Below, piece after piece: positions 8,591 to 17,634 of a DNA stretch of 64,000 bases. Source of the stretch: Desulfobacteraceae bacterium (lineage in GTDB: Bacteria > Desulfobacterota > Desulfobacteria > Desulfobacterales > Desulfobacteraceae); NCBI GenBank assembly GCA_016743945.1, contig JADGFI010000003.1, forward strand, positions 186,001 through 250,000. The letters are read 5' to 3'. The translations under genes were made by a program, and so were the position numbers. The notes beneath the pieces were generated by a model. It was not told the origin of the DNA. It worked only from the letters and a program-made list of their open reading frames with translations, and did not search any database. Position 1 is the first letter of the stretch, and each line of letters opens with the position of its first letter.

Positions 8591-9757
8591 ATGGAAACAC
8601 TGCATAGACCTATAATTGGCGATTCAAGATTCATGGAAGGCCTGCCGGATAATAGCATTAATCTAGTGGTCACGTCTCCGCCCTATCCCATGATTGAGAT
8701 GTGGGACCCGATATTTTCCTCATTCCAACCCACGATAACCACGCTATTGAAAAAAGGGGATGGACCCAAGGCCTTTGAAGCCATGCACAAGATTCTGGAT
8801 AGTGTCTGGAAAGAATGCTACCGGGTTTTAAAACCCGGCGGTTTTGCCTGCATCAATATCGGAGATGCCACACGGACCATAAAAGAACGATTTTCCCTGT
8901 ACACCAACCATGCCCGGATTCTTAACGCCGCCCAAAAAATTGGATTTTCATCTCTCCCCTGTATCCTGTGGCGAAAACAGACCAACGCCCCCAATAAGTT
9001 CATGGGATCGGGCATGCTGCCGGCAGGGGCTTATGTCACGCTGGAGCACGAATATATCCTGATTTTGAGGAAAGGATCCAAAAGGGAATTTGGGCGAGAG
9101 GCTGACAAACAGAACCGCCGGGAAAGTGCCCTGTTCTGGGAAGAACGGAATGCCTGGTTTTCAGACGTCTGGTTTGATATCAAGGGTGCCGTCCAGTCTC
9201 TGGGGGATAAAACCGCCCGAAAAAGAAGCGGGGCCTATCCCTTCGAACTGGCCCATCGACTGATCAACATGTATTCTGTACGGGGCGATCAGGTGCTGGA
9301 CCCGTTCCTGGGAACCGGCACCACCATGGCCGCTGCCATGGCTGCCAACAGAAACAGCGTGGGCTATGAATTGGATGCCAGCCTGGGACCTGCCATATCC
9401 GTCATGGCAGAGACCTTGGATGTTACGGTGGCCCAGGTGATCCGACAACGGTTGATCCGGCATATCACCTTTGTTCTGGAGCACATGGAGACCCGCGGTC
9501 CCCTGAAGCACAACAATCGGCACTATGGATTTCCCGTAATAACCGCCCAGGAACGAGAACTGGTTTTTAACACGCCAATGGCTGTTACCCAGACCCTGGA
9601 CCACCAATACAAGGTCATATATGATCCCCTTCCCCAAAAAGAATTTTGCCAGGACTGGTCCAAGATCCTTGCGACTAAGGAGGCAGCTCAACTGGTCACG
9701 GCCATGGAGAAAGTCAGCACACCCCAAAAAGGATTTAAACAAAAAAAATTATTTTAG
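8591..9757 (+). CDS. Site-specific DNA methyltransferase (beta class), orphan
   Basis: 388 residues. The catalytic motif IV is TSPPYP at residues 28-33 and the SAM-binding motif I is DPFLGTGTT from residue 237, followed by VGYELD. The order IV then I is that of beta-class amino-methyltransferases, and SPPY is more typical of N4-cytosine than N6-adenine enzymes. A putative target-recognition segment lies between the motifs. No restriction endonuclease is next to it: the downstream gene is metF-metV on the opposite strand, overlapping it by 4 bp at the 3' ends. It is therefore probably a solitary methylase or part of a split system. The recognition site is unknown. Confidence 0.9.
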   Translation: METLHRPIIGDSRFMEGLPDNSINLVVTSPPYPMIEMWDPIFSSFQPTITTLLKKGDGPKAFEAMHKILDSVWKECYRVLKPGGFACINIGDATRTIKERFSLYTNHARILNAAQKIGFSSLPCILWRKQTNAPNKFMGSGMLPAGAYVTLEHEYILILRKGSKREFGREADKQNRRESALFWEERNAWFSDVWFDIKGAVQSLGDKTARKRSGAYPFELAHRLINMYSVRGDQVLDPFLGTGTTMAAAMAANRNSVGYELDASLGPAISVMAETLDVTVAQVIRQRLIRHITFVLEHMETRGPLKHNNRHYGFPVITAQERELVFNTPMAVTQTLDHQYKVIYDPLPQKEFCQDWSKILATKEAAQLVTAMEKVSTPQKGFKQKKLF

Positions 9758-11256
9758 CCTTTTTGATGGTCTTTTCCCAGGTGAAAATTAACCCAGGCGG
9801 AGGTTTTGTCCAACTCCCACATCCGCGGGGGAACAAAATCCCGGCCCAGGGTATGGGCCATTCCACTGTGTTTTAACCGATCATGTGCCCGGACCCAGAC
9901 ACAGCGTCTATCGGTATGTACTTCGCAAAAACCATCCCGGCTGCCGCCACAGGCACCATTCCTTGTATGTTTGGGACAACCTGACTCAGGACATAAGAAG
10001 GCTGTGTGCTGGATGGCGCAATCCCCGCAGCTCTGGCAGGAGAGCATGGGTTTTTTCAGGGGGTCTTCAAGTATCCGTTTCACCAGCCAGGCCTTGTTGG
10101 TCCTTTCCAAAAAGCCTGCTAATTTTCCATAGACCGGTGCCAGCCGGGCGGTTTTATCAAAAAACAATATATGCGCGGTCTTGAGCAGACCATGGGGATA
10201 ATGATCTGTAAGTTTTTCCTTTATCCGGCTGCCTAGGGACATTTTTTCTTGCAAAACAGAGGCTTTGTCATAATGATAATAGACCTTAGCATTGGATTTG
10301 CCCCTGTTGAATTCTTCTATACACTCTTCCCAGGAATCCTCAATTTCATCCATCCGGTCCAGGATCGCCCCAACCGCCTTGAAATTTCTATGAATTCCGC
10401 CGATATGAATGCCTCGGTACCCAAGCCCCTTTAAAATCACCCCGAGTTTGGCGGCCCGGTCAATGGCTGTTTTCAATCCAGACCGGGGGGTGTCACCCCA
10501 CTCTTTTATCACCTGGTCAAAGAGGGTATCTGCCACATGGGCCCCTGGAACCCGCCCTTTGTTCATGGCTCTGGCCGACCGGGGGCTCAATAGATAAACC
10601 GACCCCATCACCGGAGGATTCAACCCCTTTTGATGCAGATGGGTGATCAGCTCTTTAAATTTTTTCACATCATATCCCAGCTGGGTAATGACGAACGAAG
10701 CGCCTGCCGCAAGTTTTTTATCCAATTTTCCGTATTGGGCAAGGGTCTCGGCCTCGGTGGTCTTAAAAGGGGAGACGGCACACCCGGTAAAAAAAAGATC
10801 CGGATCACCGGAGGCCAAAAGCCTTTGATCAAGGGACTTGAGCAGGCTGGTCAAAAGAACGGAATCAAAGTCAAAGACGGGTTTGCCCTGGCCCCCAAAC
10901 CCCTTCCCGGCATAATCTCCGGTCAGGGCCAAAATATTTTTCATGCCCATGCGGGCCAATTGGAGTGCCCGGCTTTCCATGCCCACCCGGTTCATATCCC
11001 GGCAGGTAAAGTGGACAATCACATCCATCCCGCATTTAAAGATTTCATATCCCAGAACATCCGGGCTCAGGGAGGGGTTGCCCCCGGGATTATCTGTTAT
11101 GGAAACCGCCGAAATCCGTCCGTCGCTAAAGGCATCCCTTGCAATCCCCTTTAAGGTATCAATACTTTGGCCACCTGATTCCCGGCCAGGCACCAATTCG
11201 AGGGTAACCACAAAATTTTTTGGGTTTGATATCTCATCACTGAAAATCCGAAGCAT
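9754..11256 (-). CDS. metF: Methylene-tetrahydrofolate reductase, MetF-MetV fusion
   Basis: 500 residues. The N-terminal 300 residues form a methylenetetrahydrofolate reductase TIM barrel (TLELVPGRES start, ILALTGDY, FFTGCAVSPFK, ITQLGYDVKKF). The C-terminal part carries the zinc/iron-sulfur MetV-type domain with eight or more cysteines (SCQSCGDCAIQ, FLCPESGCPKHTRNGACGGS, DGFCEV, RRCVWVRAHDR). In acetogens and many sulfate reducers MetF and MetV are separate subunits of the methyl-branch Wood-Ljungdahl reductase; here they are one chain. It reduces or, in complete oxidisers, oxidises methyl-H4folate. It stands alone, with no acetyl-CoA synthase genes nearby. Confidence 0.88.
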   Translation of the reverse strand: MLRIFSDEISNPKNFVVTLELVPGRESGGQSIDTLKGIARDAFSDGRISAVSITDNPGGNPSLSPDVLGYEIFKCGMDVIVHFTCRDMNRVGMESRALQLARMGMKNILALTGDYAGKGFGGQGKPVFDFDSVLLTSLLKSLDQRLLASGDPDLFFTGCAVSPFKTTEAETLAQYGKLDKKLAAGASFVITQLGYDVKKFKELITHLHQKGLNPPVMGSVYLLSPRSARAMNKGRVPGAHVADTLFDQVIKEWGDTPRSGLKTAIDRAAKLGVILKGLGYRGIHIGGIHRNFKAVGAILDRMDEIEDSWEECIEEFNRGKSNAKVYYHYDKASVLQEKMSLGSRIKEKLTDHYPHGLLKTAHILFFDKTARLAPVYGKLAGFLERTNKAWLVKRILEDPLKKPMLSCQSCGDCAIQHTAFLCPESGCPKHTRNGACGGSRDGFCEVHTDRRCVWVRAHDRLKHSGMAHTLGRDFVPPRMWELDKTSAWVNFHLGKDHQKG

Positions 11257-11424
11257 AGATATCCTTTTCTAGGTTTATCTCATTTATGCCAACTGATCTG
11301 TCGTCACCATACCATTATTTTACCCCACCCCACTTGATCTATATCAAAAACCGTTTCCCATTGCGATAAAATCATTTTATAGGGAAAGAAACAAAAAATT
11401 ATTTTCGGCAAAACTAGTTATTTT

Positions 11425-11454
11425 TTGACATATCTTTGCCTTTGGGATTATTAT
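11425..11454 (+). promoter_or_regulatory. Promoter for the Cache-GGDEF-EAL gene
   Basis: TTGACA at 11425-11430 and TATTAT at 11449-11454, spacer 18 bp, about 87 bases before the chosen start at 11541. The interval 11257-11424 between the divergent metF and this promoter holds no other convincing feature. Confidence 0.55.
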
Positions 11455-11540
11455 GATTTAAATATTTGTCTTGCCGCACAGGAAGTCAGGACAGCATTTT
11501 TTTTACGATACCGACTTTATTGATAGAAAGGAAACAATAT

Positions 11541-14500
11541 ATGGGCAGGGGTCATGGGCACTTAAGAATTCGAACAAAGCTTTTCATCACCTATTTTTCA
11601 ATCTTTGTTCTTATGTTGGCAGTATCCTCACTTCTGACCTATTCTCTGGTCAAAAAAAACATTGATGCCAATATCTCCGAACAGATGAACTCATCCCTTG
11701 AATCGATCCACAACATGGTTGTTGGAACCGCAAATCTTGCGATTCAAAGCCACCTCAGAGCGATTGTTGAACGGCAGATCCAGGCCCTTGCCATCCACCA
11801 TGACAATGCACAAAAAGGTTATGTCACGCAAACAGCAGCAAAAAAAATTGCATTCAAGGCGCTGACATCAGAATCCATAGGAACTTCAGGCTATCTTTAC
11901 TGCATCGACTCCAGGGGAATAGTCCTGGCCCATCCAAAACAAGATATGGTTGGCATGGATATTTCATCACAAAATTTTGTCAGAAAACAGGTAAAATCCA
12001 GGACCGGATACCTTGAATATGCGTGGAAAAATCCCGGGGAAAAAAGCCCCAGGCTAAAGGCCCTGTATATGCAAATTTTTGAACCCTGGGACCTGATCGT
12101 CTCTGCCTCAAGTTACAAGGAGGAATTCTCGGATCTGGTCAGGCCAAAAGAATTGTCCAAAACTGTATTTTCCTTCAAATTCGGGAAATCCGGCCATGCC
12201 TTTATCATGGATCAGACCGGCAAGGTAAGTATTCCTGAAAATTTTTCAGGCAATCTGGAGCCAGACCTTTTTTTGTTAAAAAACCCACCCACTCCCAAGA
12301 TACTGGCAACGCCAGAGGGTTTCAACATTACCCGGGCCGGCAAAAGAGAGATAATTTATGCCCACAAACAGATTCCAACCCTCAAGTGGACCATCGTCAC
12401 GGCAGCCTATGCAGATGAGTTTGATTCAACATCCAGACAAATAAAACAGGTCTTCTTGCAGACAGGCATGGCATCAGCCATCCTCATTCTTCTTGCCATC
12501 CTCTGGCTGAGCAATAATCTCAACCGGCCGGTCAAAAAGATGATCTCAAAACTTGAGCAGGGTTCATCCGGCAACTTTTCCGTACGCATCAATGAAGATA
12601 CCGACACCCATGAACTCAATATTCTGGCGCACCACTTCAATTTGTTCATGGAAACCTTTGAACTATACACAAAAGAACTTAATGACAAAATTCTAGCGCT
12701 GAAACAATCCCAAGAGCACATCAGGATTCTGGCTAAATTTCCGGACGAGAGTCCGAATCCCATTCTTCGGGTCTCCCCTGGTTTCACTCTTCTATACCTG
12801 AACCAGGCGGCAAAACTGATCATTTTTGACCCGGATTTTAATATTGGAAAAAAGCTGCCCGTCTACTGGATTCAAAAAATTGAACAGGGCATCAATGAAA
12901 ATGATTCCCATGAATTTGAGATCACCATTGACAACAGGATATTTTCCTTTGCTGCAAACAAAATTTCAGACACAAAAACATTCTACTTTTACGGCAGGGA
13001 AATCACTGAAAAAAAACATTATGAAAACCTTCTACTGCTTTCCGACAGTGTTTTTAAAAACAGTATTGAAGGAATTGTAGTCACCAATGCCGATGCCGTC
13101 ATCGAACGTGTCAACCCGGCCTTTGAAGCCATAACAGGATTCAGCGCCCAGGAGGCCATCGGCCAGAACACCAGGATACTCAAGTCAGACCGCCATTTGC
13201 CTGAATTTTATCAAGACATGTGGAAAAACCTTGAGAAAAAGGGACAGTGGAGTGGAGAAATCTGGAACCGCAATAAAAACGGGGAAGCCTATCCTGAATG
13301 GCTCTCAATCACAGCCATCACAAAAAACAGAAACAAAATTTCAGGCTATGTAGCCGTGTTTCATGATATGACAGAGATCCGGCGCAGCCAGGAAAAGCTC
13401 AAGTTCAGGACATACCACGACGGGCTTACAGGGCTGCCCAACCGCCTGCTCTTTGAAGACCGTCTCGAACGTTCCATAAGCATTGCCCGGAAAAACAAGC
13501 TTTTGGTCGGGATTCTATGTCTGGACCTGGACAATTTCAAACATGTGAACGAAAGCTTAGGCCTTCATATGGGTGACCTGTTCCTACAGGAGGTAGGACA
13601 CAGGATATCCAGATTTTTCACAGACAAAACCACGGTCTCAAGATTTGGCGGAGACCAGTTCAACATCATCCTCAACAGCCTTGGCAATGCACGGGAGGCA
13701 ATGTCAATTGCAACAGATCTTATGGCATTGTTTAAAAAACCGTTCATGGCAAAGAAAAAAGAGATCTATGCCAATGTCAGCATCGGGATCAGCCTCTTTC
13801 CAGCAGATGGTACCACCACGGCCGCTTTGATCAAAAATGCTGAAATCGCCATGCACAGAACCAAGGAATCGGGGAAAAACAGCTACTCCCTCTTTGAAAC
13901 AGCCATGAACAAAAAGATGATCAAACGGATCGAACTGGAGGCTGGATTGAGGCACGGCCTTGAAAAAAACGAATTCAAACTCTTTTACCAGCCCAAGATA
14001 GATCTTACCACAGGAAAGATCTCGGGCATGGAGGCCCTGGTCCGCTGGGACAACCGGGAAAGAGGCCTTGTCTCCCCGGGGGACTTCATCCCCCTTGCCG
14101 AAGAGACCGGTGTGATAGAATCTTTAGGGACTTGGGTGCTCAACGAGGCCTGCATTCAGACAAAAAAATGGCACGACCTGGGATATGGATTTCTAAAGGT
14201 TGCCGTAAACCTCTCGTCTGTGCAATTTAGAAACAAAAATCTTTCAACCAAGGTAGAATCAGCCCTTGAAGATTCCGGACTTGCGCCCTGTTTTCTCAAC
14301 CTTGAAATCACCGAAAGTCTTGTGATGACGGATGTGGAAACGGCCATTGACACCATGAACCAGATAGCAAAAATGGGAGTCGCCTTTTCCATTGATGATT
14401 TTGGAACAGGCTATTCGTCCCTGAGTTACCTGAAACGCTTTCCAGTATCTGTTCTCAAGGTTGATCAGTCCTTTGTCAGAGAGATACCGGCAAGCAAGAA

Positions 14501-14714
14501 CGACATGGCAATCTCACGCACCATATTGTCCATGGCAAAGAGCCTGAACATGAAAACCGTTGCCGAAGGAGTCGAGACCGAAGAGCAGCTTGAATTCATG
14601 CGGGCAAACCTTTGCGATGAGATCCAGGGCTATTATTTCAGTCCCCCGATACCGGCTGACAAATTCCAAATTCTTCTTGAACAAGAAAAGGCAGACATAC
14701 CCTGGTTCCATTAG
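11541..14714 (+). CDS. Membrane Cache-HAMP-PAS-GGDEF-EAL protein, probable c-di-GMP phosphodiesterase
   Basis: 1057 residues. One membrane helix (about 12-35), a large periplasmic double Cache region (GTSGYLYCIDSRGIVLAHP; later GKSGHAFIMDQTGKVSIP), a second helix near 310-330, HAMP, two PAS regions, then GGDEF and EAL. The cyclase signature reads GGDQF (residues 703-707) rather than GGDEF, which probably disables synthesis. The EAL domain keeps the catalytic set: EAL at 831, NLS, EITES, DDFGTGYSS, K in LKVDQSF and E in VAEGVET. The net activity is therefore predicted to be c-di-GMP breakdown in response to a periplasmic ligand. The start at 11541 follows AAGGAAA; an in-frame ATG at 11466 lacks a ribosome site. 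Confidence 0.88.
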   Translation: MGRGHGHLRIRTKLFITYFSIFVLMLAVSSLLTYSLVKKNIDANISEQMNSSLESIHNMVVGTANLAIQSHLRAIVERQIQALAIHHDNAQKGYVTQTAAKKIAFKALTSESIGTSGYLYCIDSRGIVLAHPKQDMVGMDISSQNFVRKQVKSRTGYLEYAWKNPGEKSPRLKALYMQIFEPWDLIVSASSYKEEFSDLVRPKELSKTVFSFKFGKSGHAFIMDQTGKVSIPENFSGNLEPDLFLLKNPPTPKILATPEGFNITRAGKREIIYAHKQIPTLKWTIVTAAYADEFDSTSRQIKQVFLQTGMASAILILLAILWLSNNLNRPVKKMISKLEQGSSGNFSVRINEDTDTHELNILAHHFNLFMETFELYTKELNDKILALKQSQEHIRILAKFPDESPNPILRVSPGFTLLYLNQAAKLIIFDPDFNIGKKLPVYWIQKIEQGINENDSHEFEITIDNRIFSFAANKISDTKTFYFYGREITEKKHYENLLLLSDSVFKNSIEGIVVTNADAVIERVNPAFEAITGFSAQEAIGQNTRILKSDRHLPEFYQDMWKNLEKKGQWSGEIWNRNKNGEAYPEWLSITAITKNRNKISGYVAVFHDMTEIRRSQEKLKFRTYHDGLTGLPNRLLFEDRLERSISIARKNKLLVGILCLDLDNFKHVNESLGLHMGDLFLQEVGHRISRFFTDKTTVSRFGGDQFNIILNSLGNAREAMSIATDLMALFKKPFMAKKKEIYANVSIGISLFPADGTTTAALIKNAEIAMHRTKESGKNSYSLFETAMNKKMIKRIELEAGLRHGLEKNEFKLFYQPKIDLTTGKISGMEALVRWDNRERGLVSPGDFIPLAEETGVIESLGTWVLNEACIQTKKWHDLGYGFLKVAVNLSSVQFRNKNLSTKVESALEDSGLAPCFLNLEITESLVMTDVETAIDTMNQIAKMGVAFSIDDFGTGYSSLSYLKRFPVSVLKVDQSFVREIPASKNDMAISRTILSMAKSLNMKTVAEGVETEEQLEFMRANLCDEIQGYYFSPPIPADKFQILLEQEKADIPWFH

Positions 14715-14802
14715 CGACAAACTTTCTTCAGATTTTTTCTGACCAAAAGGATTTTTGCAAAACACCGGCAAAAAGATATACCCCCCTTGCAAAATTAATT
14801 AT

Positions 14803-14830
14803 TTGACAAACCCCTTTTCTCTACTAGAAT
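14803..14830 (+). promoter_or_regulatory. Promoter for the FMN reductase gene
   Basis: TTGACA at 14803-14808 and TAGAAT at 14825-14830 with a 16-bp spacer, 60 bases before the start at 14891. Confidence 0.6.
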
Positions 14831-14890
14831 ATCTTTTGGTTATTGACGTCCAAAAATAGCGTGTACAGATACAAAAAACAGGAGATCACA

Positions 14891-15457
14891 ATGAAAGTCG
14901 TTTTATTGCAGGGCAGTGCCAGAAAAAAAGGAAATACTGCAAAGGCCCTTACTTGGGTGGAAGAAGAACTTTTAACCCTTGGCCATGGAGTGGAGTCTAT
15001 CTACCTGAATTCTAAAAATCTCAAAGGGTGCATGGGATGCGCACGCTGCAAAGAACACCCGGATACGGTGGGATGTGTTCAAAAAGATGACATCCAGGAT
15101 ATCCTGGGAAAAATAGTCAATGCCCAGGCGGTGGTATTTGCCTCTCCCCTCTATTTCTGGGGAGTTACCGCCCAGTTAAAGGCGGTTATTGACCGGACCT
15201 ACAGCCTTTATACCAATTATCATAAACCAGGCCATGCCTCCCTGGTTGAGGGACAGCGTCAGGCCCTTCTGGTTACCGGCGGCGGGTCCTGGGACAACAA
15301 TGCTGAAGCCGCATTTACGGCATTTAGCCGTATCCAGAATCCCCACAAGGCGATCCATGCAGGAGAATTATTCATCCCCAATTGTACCACCCCCGGGGAC
15401 ATGGGCGAAGAGGTCCAACAAAAAGTTATGGCCTTTGCCCGAAAAATTGTAACATAA
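14891..15457 (+). CDS. NAD(P)H-dependent FMN reductase, flavodoxin fold
   Basis: 188 residues. The start VVLLQGSARKKGNTAKAL is the FMN phosphate loop of the NADPH-dependent FMN reductase / iron-sulfur flavoprotein group, followed by a compact cysteine cluster CMGCARCKEHPDTVGC and VVFASPLYFWG. The spaced cysteines suggest either a 4Fe-4S iron-sulfur flavoprotein or redox-active thiols. Such enzymes move electrons from ferredoxin or NADPH to flavin or quinone-like acceptors and to oxygen species. The ATG at 14891 was chosen because GGAG lies 7 bases before it; an upstream in-frame start at 14843 lacks one. Confidence 0.88.
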   Translation: MKVVLLQGSARKKGNTAKALTWVEEELLTLGHGVESIYLNSKNLKGCMGCARCKEHPDTVGCVQKDDIQDILGKIVNAQAVVFASPLYFWGVTAQLKAVIDRTYSLYTNYHKPGHASLVEGQRQALLVTGGGSWDNNAEAAFTAFSRIQNPHKAIHAGELFIPNCTTPGDMGEEVQQKVMAFARKIVT

Positions 15458-15509
15458 CCCACTGAAACACCCATGGGATAGACCAACTTTATTAACGGGG
15501 AGTTAAAAA

Positions 15510-16088
15510 ATGAAATTTTTAAAATCAAGCCTTTTTATGGTGGCATTTTTACTGATAGCTGGGTCATCCTCTCTGGCATTTGCCGACAGCTATTCAAAGA
15601 CTATTTCTGTCTTCAAGCAGTCCGAAGCTGTCCAGCCCTTTTTTAAAAACTGCTACGGATATGCGGTATTTCCAACGGTGGGAAAAGGGGGCATCGTGTT
15701 TGTAGGAGGTGCCTTTGGGGAGGGTCAGGTATATCGGCAGGGCAATCTCGCCGGCAAAGTCTCTTTGGTCAAATTAAGTATCGGGTTTCAGCTGGGTGGT
15801 CAGGCCTTTTCCGAAATAATTTTTTTCCAGGACAAGCGTTCCCATGACGAATTTATCAGTGGAAATTTTGAATTTGATGCCTCGGTGTCTGCGGTCGCCA
15901 TCACCGCCGGTGTCCAGGCGAAAGCCGGGACAGAAGGGGGAACTGCCAGTGCCACCGCAGGCCCTGCCACAGGCGTCCAGGCAGATACACATTATACCAA
16001 AGGAATGGTCGTCTTTGTCCATGCCAAGGGCGGGCTCATGTATGAAGCGGCCATTGGCGGCCAGAAATTTTCTTACACCCCCCTCTAA
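15510..16088 (+). CDS. Exported SYLF-domain lipid-binding protein
   Basis: 192 residues with a signal peptide (residues 1-25, cut after SLAFA). The mature part has the SYLF/YSC84 pattern: CYGYAVFPTVGKGGIVFVGGAFGEGQVY, LSIGFQLGGQAFSEIIFF and the late KGGLMYEAAIGGQKFSY. SYLF domains bind phosphoinositides in eukaryotes and anionic lipids more generally; bacterial exported members have no settled function. GGGGAG lies before the ATG. It is followed by a strong terminator, so it forms a unit of one gene or two with the FMN reductase (52 bp gap). Confidence 0.88.
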   Translation: MKFLKSSLFMVAFLLIAGSSSLAFADSYSKTISVFKQSEAVQPFFKNCYGYAVFPTVGKGGIVFVGGAFGEGQVYRQGNLAGKVSLVKLSIGFQLGGQAFSEIIFFQDKRSHDEFISGNFEFDASVSAVAITAGVQAKAGTEGGTASATAGPATGVQADTHYTKGMVVFVHAKGGLMYEAAIGGQKFSYTPL

Positions 16089-16103
16089 TTTACCGAACCA
16101 TTC

Positions 16104-16138
16104 AAAGGCCCTGCTCGAAATTTCAGGCAGGGCCTTTT
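16104..16138 (+). terminator. Terminator after the SYLF gene
   Basis: Perfect 11-bp arms AAAGGCCCTGC (16104-16114) and their complement (16127-16137), 12-nt loop, with the arm itself ending in TTTT and an AT-rich tail. It begins 15 bases past the stop. Confidence 0.85.
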
Positions 16139-16240
16139 ATACTGCCAAATGGAAGGAGAAAATCTTGACTTGGTGACTGATTTGACTAATAGTGAGCCAA
16201 TGGTTACAATAAAAACGATCGGGCAGATCCGGACATCCCT

Positions 16241-17629
16241 ATGAATGAACACATGATTTACATCTTAATAATCCATTTAAGCGCCATTGTCGCCGATATT
16301 CTGGTATTGAGTGCCCTTGGCCACATGGTGTACCAGCGACGGGAACCCACCAGTATGATTGCCTGGCTTCTGGCCATTATCCTGCTTCCCTATATTGCCG
16401 TGCCCCTCTATTTTGTCTTCCGAAGCCGGAAACGGAAAAAAAAAGCCAAGGCCCCTATTAAACTGGCATGCAGAGGAGAAGTCCCTCCTGAAAATGCCAC
16501 CTCTCTTGATATGATCCTGAGGGGAAACGGAATTGCCGGAGCCACCACAGGCAATGGGTTTGAGTTCTATACCGACGGGGTGGACGCCTATACCGCATTG
16601 ATGACCCAAATTAAACAGGCAAAACGACAAATTCTGATTTCCACCTATGTATTCAGTTCAGATGAAGTGGCCAAATCGATTCTGGCGGCATTAACCCAAA
16701 AAGCCTTGCAGGGAATAAGCGTTAAACTGCTCATTGACAGTATTGGTTCCCTGCCCCTGTATATTTTTCAGAGGCCTTTAAAAGAACTTAAACGAGCCGG
16801 AGGGAAGGTGGCGTTTTATATGCCCCCCTTGACCAGGCCTTTTCAAAATTATATCAACCTGCGAAATCATCGAAAAATTTTTCTATTTGATGGCAAGACC
16901 GTCCTGGCCGGGGGCATGAATCTTTCCGCCGAATATATGGGACCCACCCCCTGTGATGACCGGTGGCAGGATATTCTCTTTTCAATCCAGGGGCCTGGGG
17001 TATTCCATTACCGGGAAATTTTCACACAGGACTGGAACCATACCGCCAAAGAAAAGCTCGATTTACCCGAACAAATGTCAAAGTTCCATGGGAATACCGG
17101 CATACAGGTGGTCCCTTCCGGTCCGGATATTGCCAGCGATGCCTTGTATGAAGCCCTTTTATCCACCGTTTTCACGGCAAAAGAACGCATCTGGATCGTC
17201 ACGCCTTATTTTGTACCGGACAAAAGTCTGATGCAGGCCCTGGTCATTGCCCGACACCGGGGGGTGGATATCAAACTGATCACCCCGGCCAGCTCAAACC
17301 ATTTGATTGCAGACCTGGGTCGGTCCAGTTATATGAGGGAATTGTCTGCCAACGGAATTGAAGTTTGTCTTTTCCGGGCGGGCATGATCCATGCCAAAGC
17401 CATTTTGATCGATACAAGAGAGGTGATGATGGGCTCGGCCAATATTGACCAGCGAAGCCTGTTTTTAAACTATGAGGTGGTCAGCTTTATCTATTCCGAA
17501 GAAATCATTTCTAAAAGTGAAGCCTGGATGAAACACCTCCTTGAAAAATGCCAGGGCCAGATGAAACCTGCCAGTAAATGGCGGAAAATGGGTGAAAATT
17601 TAATGAGCATATTTGCTCCCCTGCTCTAA
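16241..17629 (+). CDS. cls: Cardiolipin synthase (phospholipase D family)
   Basis: 462 residues. Two N-terminal membrane helices (about 5-25 and 35-58) anchor two phospholipase D domains. The first HKD-type motif is NHRKIFLFD with His at 210 and ends in GGMNLS; the second is IHAKAILID with His at 384 and ends in GSANID. This layout and length match ClsA-type synthases, which condense two phosphatidylglycerol molecules to cardiolipin at the inner membrane. The next gene, an EEP-fold hydrolase, starts 5 bp after the stop and is probably translated from the same message. Confidence 0.95.
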   Translation: MNEHMIYILIIHLSAIVADILVLSALGHMVYQRREPTSMIAWLLAIILLPYIAVPLYFVFRSRKRKKKAKAPIKLACRGEVPPENATSLDMILRGNGIAGATTGNGFEFYTDGVDAYTALMTQIKQAKRQILISTYVFSSDEVAKSILAALTQKALQGISVKLLIDSIGSLPLYIFQRPLKELKRAGGKVAFYMPPLTRPFQNYINLRNHRKIFLFDGKTVLAGGMNLSAEYMGPTPCDDRWQDILFSIQGPGVFHYREIFTQDWNHTAKEKLDLPEQMSKFHGNTGIQVVPSGPDIASDALYEALLSTVFTAKERIWIVTPYFVPDKSLMQALVIARHRGVDIKLITPASSNHLIADLGRSSYMRELSANGIEVCLFRAGMIHAKAILIDTREVMMGSANIDQRSLFLNYEVVSFIYSEEIISKSEAWMKHLLEKCQGQMKPASKWRKMGENLMSIFAPLL

Positions 17630-17634
17630 CTGCC

